A stretch of DNA of 8,642 nucleotides. Source: an uncultured Porphyromonadaceae bacterium (GTDB lineage: Bacteria > Bacteroidota > Bacteroidia > Bacteroidales > Muribaculaceae). Where the stretch lies: assembly GCA_947166165.1 (NCBI GenBank), contig CAMVDK010000134.1:1-8642 (forward strand), written 5' to 3'. This document shows positions 6,689-8,642 of this stretch, piece after piece. Position 1 is the first letter of the stretch. Each line of letters begins with the position of its first letter. Both the position numbers and the translations under genes were made by a program. The notes under the pieces are model-generated. The model was not told the origin of the DNA. It made no database searches and saw nothing but the letters and a program-made list of their open reading frames with translations.

Positions 6689-8596
6689 TTATAAAACGAG
6701 GATGGCACCGAACTTGCAGTGCGACTTGCACATACCGCAGCGGATGCACTTGTAGGGGTTGATGACGTGTGGCTTGCGCAGGTCGCCCATGATGGCGTCG
6801 GCCGGGCAGCCGCGCTTGCAGGCGCCGCAGCCACGGCACTTGTCGGGCACCACCGAGTAGGTGAGCAGGTCTTTGCACTGCTTGGCCCGGCAGGTGTGCT
6901 TCTTGACGTGCTCCACATATTCGTCGTAGAAGTTGGCCAGCGTCGAGAGCACCGGATTGGGCGACGACTGACCCAGGCCACACAGCGACGTCTCCTTGAT
7001 GACCTCGCTCAGGTTCTTGAGCGTGTCGAGGTCGTCGACGGTGCCCTTGCCCTGGGTGATGCGGGTCAGAATCTCATACAGGCGCTTGTTGCCGATGCGG
7101 CAGGGCGTGCACTTGCCGCACGACTCGTTGACGGTGAAGTCGAGATAGAACTTTGCCACCGACACCATGCAGTCGTCCTCGTCCATGACAATCATGCCGC
7201 CCGAACCCATCATCGAACCAGCCTCGGTGAGGCTCTCGTAGTCGATGGGGATGTCGAGGTGCTTCTCGGTGAGGCAGCCGCCCGAGGGACCGCCGGTCTG
7301 CACGGCCTTGAACTTTTTGCCGCCCTTCACGCCGCCGCCAATCTCGTAGATGATTTCGCGCAGCGTGGTGCCCATGGGCACTTCGATCAGACCCACGTTG
7401 TTGATTTTCCCGGCTAGGGCGAACACCTTGGTGCCCTTCGACTTCTCGGTGCCGATTGATGCGAACCAGTCGGCCCCCTTGGTGATGATGATGGGCACGT
7501 TGGCCAGTGTCTCCACGTTGTTGACGTTGGTGGGATAGCCCATGTAGCCGTGGTCGGTGAGGTGAGGCGGCTTGGTGCGGGGCTCGCCACGCTTGCCTTC
7601 CATCGAGTGGACCAGTGCGGTGGCCTCGCCGCAGACGAAGGCGCCGGCGCCGTAGCGAATCTCGATGTCGAAACTGAAGTCGGAACCCATGATGTGGTCG
7701 CCCAGCAATCCGTAGGCGTTGGCCTGTTCGATGGCCACGCGCAGGCGGTGCACGGCCAGGGGATACTCGGCGCGGATGTAAATCAAGCCGTGGTCGGCCC
7801 CGATGGCGTAGCCGCAAATGGCCATGGCCTCGAGCACCGAGTGGGGGTCGCCCTCCATGATCGAGCGGTCCATGAACGCGCCCGGGTCGCCCTCGTCGGC
7901 GTTGCACACCACATATTTATGCTCGGCCTTCACGGCGCGCCCGTGCTCCCACTTTTTCCCTGCCGGGAACCCGGCTCCGCCACGTCCGCGGAGGCCGGAG
8001 CGCGTCACCGTGTCGATGACCTGCTCGGGAGTCTGGTTCTGCAGCACATCGGCCAGACCGGCATAGCCGTCGCGGGCGATGTACTCGTCGATGTTCTCCG
8101 GGTCGATGAAGCCGCAGTTGCGCAGGGCGATGCGCTTTTGCTTGCGGTAGAAGTCCATGTGCTTGGAGTCGCTCACGGCCTTGCTTGTCTTGGGGTCGAC
8201 ATAGAGCAGGCGCTCCACGCGGCGGCCGGCAATGACGTGCTCGGCGACAATCTCCTCTGCATCCTCGGGCTTGACCTGGGTGTAGAACGTGTTGTCGGGA
8301 ATCACATTGACAATGGGGCCTTTCTCGCAGAAGCCGAAGCAGCCTGTGGTGATCACGTCCACCTTGTCGGCCAAACCATGAGCCTCGATGGCTGCCTTGA
8401 GGTTCTCCACAATCTTGGCGCTGCTCGATGCCTTGCAGCCCGTGCCGCCGCAGCACAACAGCTGGATGTGCTCGGTGCCTACTTCCAGACCGCAACTTTT
8501 CTCGCTCACGGCAGCGTAGCTCAACTCGCGAACGTGAAGAGCCGCCTGAGCCTTTTGCCTGAACTGGGTCAGGTCTTCAAAGTTCAAGGTTTTCAC
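6689..8596 (-). CDS. hydB: [FeFe]-hydrogenase subunit HydB, NuoF-like flavoprotein
   Basis: This 635-residue subunit holds FMN and the NAD(P) site. Domains in order are: a thioredoxin-like [2Fe-2S] domain (C49, C54, C86, C90); the NuoF Rossmann-like FMN/nucleotide domain with GRGGAGF (204-210) and NADEGDPGAF (232-241); an SLBB-like segment (around 390-445); the NuoF C-terminal [4Fe-4S] site CGKCTPC (C493, C496, C499) with C539; and a ferredoxin domain with two [4Fe-4S] sites (C587, C590, C593, C597; C617, C620, C623, C627). H567, C569 and C574 before the ferredoxin domain could hold the zinc reported in related HydB structures. This layout is that of HydB of electron-bifurcating hydrogenases, not respiratory NuoF. 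The start is GTG at 8596: an in-frame TAA at 8600-8602 excludes a longer product, and the first later ATG is codon 147. Three residues of the adenosine pocket differ from complex I. It is the first gene of the operon. Confidence 0.96.
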   Translation of the reverse strand: MKTLNFEDLTQFRQKAQAALHVRELSYAAVSEKSCGLEVGTEHIQLLCCGGTGCKASSSAKIVENLKAAIEAHGLADKVDVITTGCFGFCEKGPIVNVIPDNTFYTQVKPEDAEEIVAEHVIAGRRVERLLYVDPKTSKAVSDSKHMDFYRKQKRIALRNCGFIDPENIDEYIARDGYAGLADVLQNQTPEQVIDTVTRSGLRGRGGAGFPAGKKWEHGRAVKAEHKYVVCNADEGDPGAFMDRSIMEGDPHSVLEAMAICGYAIGADHGLIYIRAEYPLAVHRLRVAIEQANAYGLLGDHIMGSDFSFDIEIRYGAGAFVCGEATALVHSMEGKRGEPRTKPPHLTDHGYMGYPTNVNNVETLANVPIIITKGADWFASIGTEKSKGTKVFALAGKINNVGLIEVPMGTTLREIIYEIGGGVKGGKKFKAVQTGGPSGGCLTEKHLDIPIDYESLTEAGSMMGSGGMIVMDEDDCMVSVAKFYLDFTVNESCGKCTPCRIGNKRLYEILTRITQGKGTVDDLDTLKNLSEVIKETSLCGLGQSSPNPVLSTLANFYDEYVEHVKKHTCRAKQCKDLLTYSVVPDKCRGCGACKRGCPADAIMGDLRKPHVINPYKCIRCGMCKSHCKFGAILVL

Positions 8597-8642
8597 TGGT
8601 TAATTAGTTGTTTAGTTATTAGTTGAATAGTGATTTCAATTC
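8597..8642 (-). promoter_or_regulatory. AT-rich leader of the hyd operon (promoter region partly outside window)
   Basis: The 46 bases before the hydB GTG are strongly AT-rich. They contain ATTAGTTG twice on the plus strand (8603-8610 and 8618-8625), with TTTAGTT between, a 15-bp spacing. There is no Shine-Dalgarno, consistent with Bacteroidota, where A/T-rich leaders aid ribosome binding. No complete promoter with the group's -33 TTTG and -7 TAnnTTTG boxes is visible, and it may lie past the window edge. Regulatory function is inferred only from position. Confidence 0.3.

Noticed and set aside
7550..8626. A 358-codon plus-strand open frame antisense to hydB
   Set aside because: It is a compositional shadow of the conserved HydB frame with no recognisable motif.
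1..8642. tRNA, rRNA, insertion sequence, integrase or attachment site
   Set aside because: I saw no cloverleaf, rRNA segment, transposase motif or flanking terminal repeats; every long stretch is explained by core genes.

Overview
The window reads as chromosomal DNA from a GC-rich member of the Bacteroidales (Bacteroidota). This is inferred from four things. It has a methylmalonyl-CoA mutase of the succinate-propionate pathway. It has a trimeric [FeFe]-hydrogenase typical of strict anaerobes. Shine-Dalgarno sequences are absent before the starts and the leaders are AT-rich. The helicase is DbpA-like with a DEFD motif II, a form I associate with this group. I cannot name a genus.

Layout. (1) 1-1313, plus strand: the 3' part of mutB, methylmalonyl-CoA mutase large subunit, which begins before the window. 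(2) 1314-1575: a gene-free stretch with two consecutive hairpins (probable mutB terminators), then an AT-rich array of 9-bp units, tandem on one side and inverted on the other. (3) 1576-2244 and 2269-2871, plus strand: a probable two-gene unit with a stand-alone B3/B4 (PheRS-beta-type) domain protein and a Sua5/YciO/YrdC-family protein that looks like the YciO branch. (4) 2879-4210, minus strand: a DbpA-like DEAD-box RNA helicase, tail-to-tail with the YciO-type gene with only 7 bp between stop codons. (5) 4298-4339: a strong two-part hairpin ending the hydrogenase operon. (6) 4367-8596, minus strand: hydB (NuoF-like), hydA (H-cluster subunit) and hydC (NuoE-like), with 33-bp spacers, starting from a short AT-rich leader at the right edge.

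How the genes work together. HydABC forms a soluble NAD(P)- and ferredoxin-linked [FeFe]-hydrogenase. HydB carries FMN and the nucleotide site, HydC a thioredoxin-fold [2Fe-2S] cluster, and HydA the H-cluster plus a relay of Fe-S clusters. Members of this family couple NAD(P)H and reduced ferredoxin oxidation to H2 formation, or the reverse. MutB lies in the other major electron-sink route of such fermenters, succinate to propionate. The remaining genes relate to RNA or translation by family.

Most of the window is ordinary core and energy metabolism. I found no convincing new multi-gene system. The points most worth a second look are three coordinated substitutions in the predicted adenosine pocket of HydB, the 9-bp repeat array, and the missing TsaC signature residues in the YciO-type protein.
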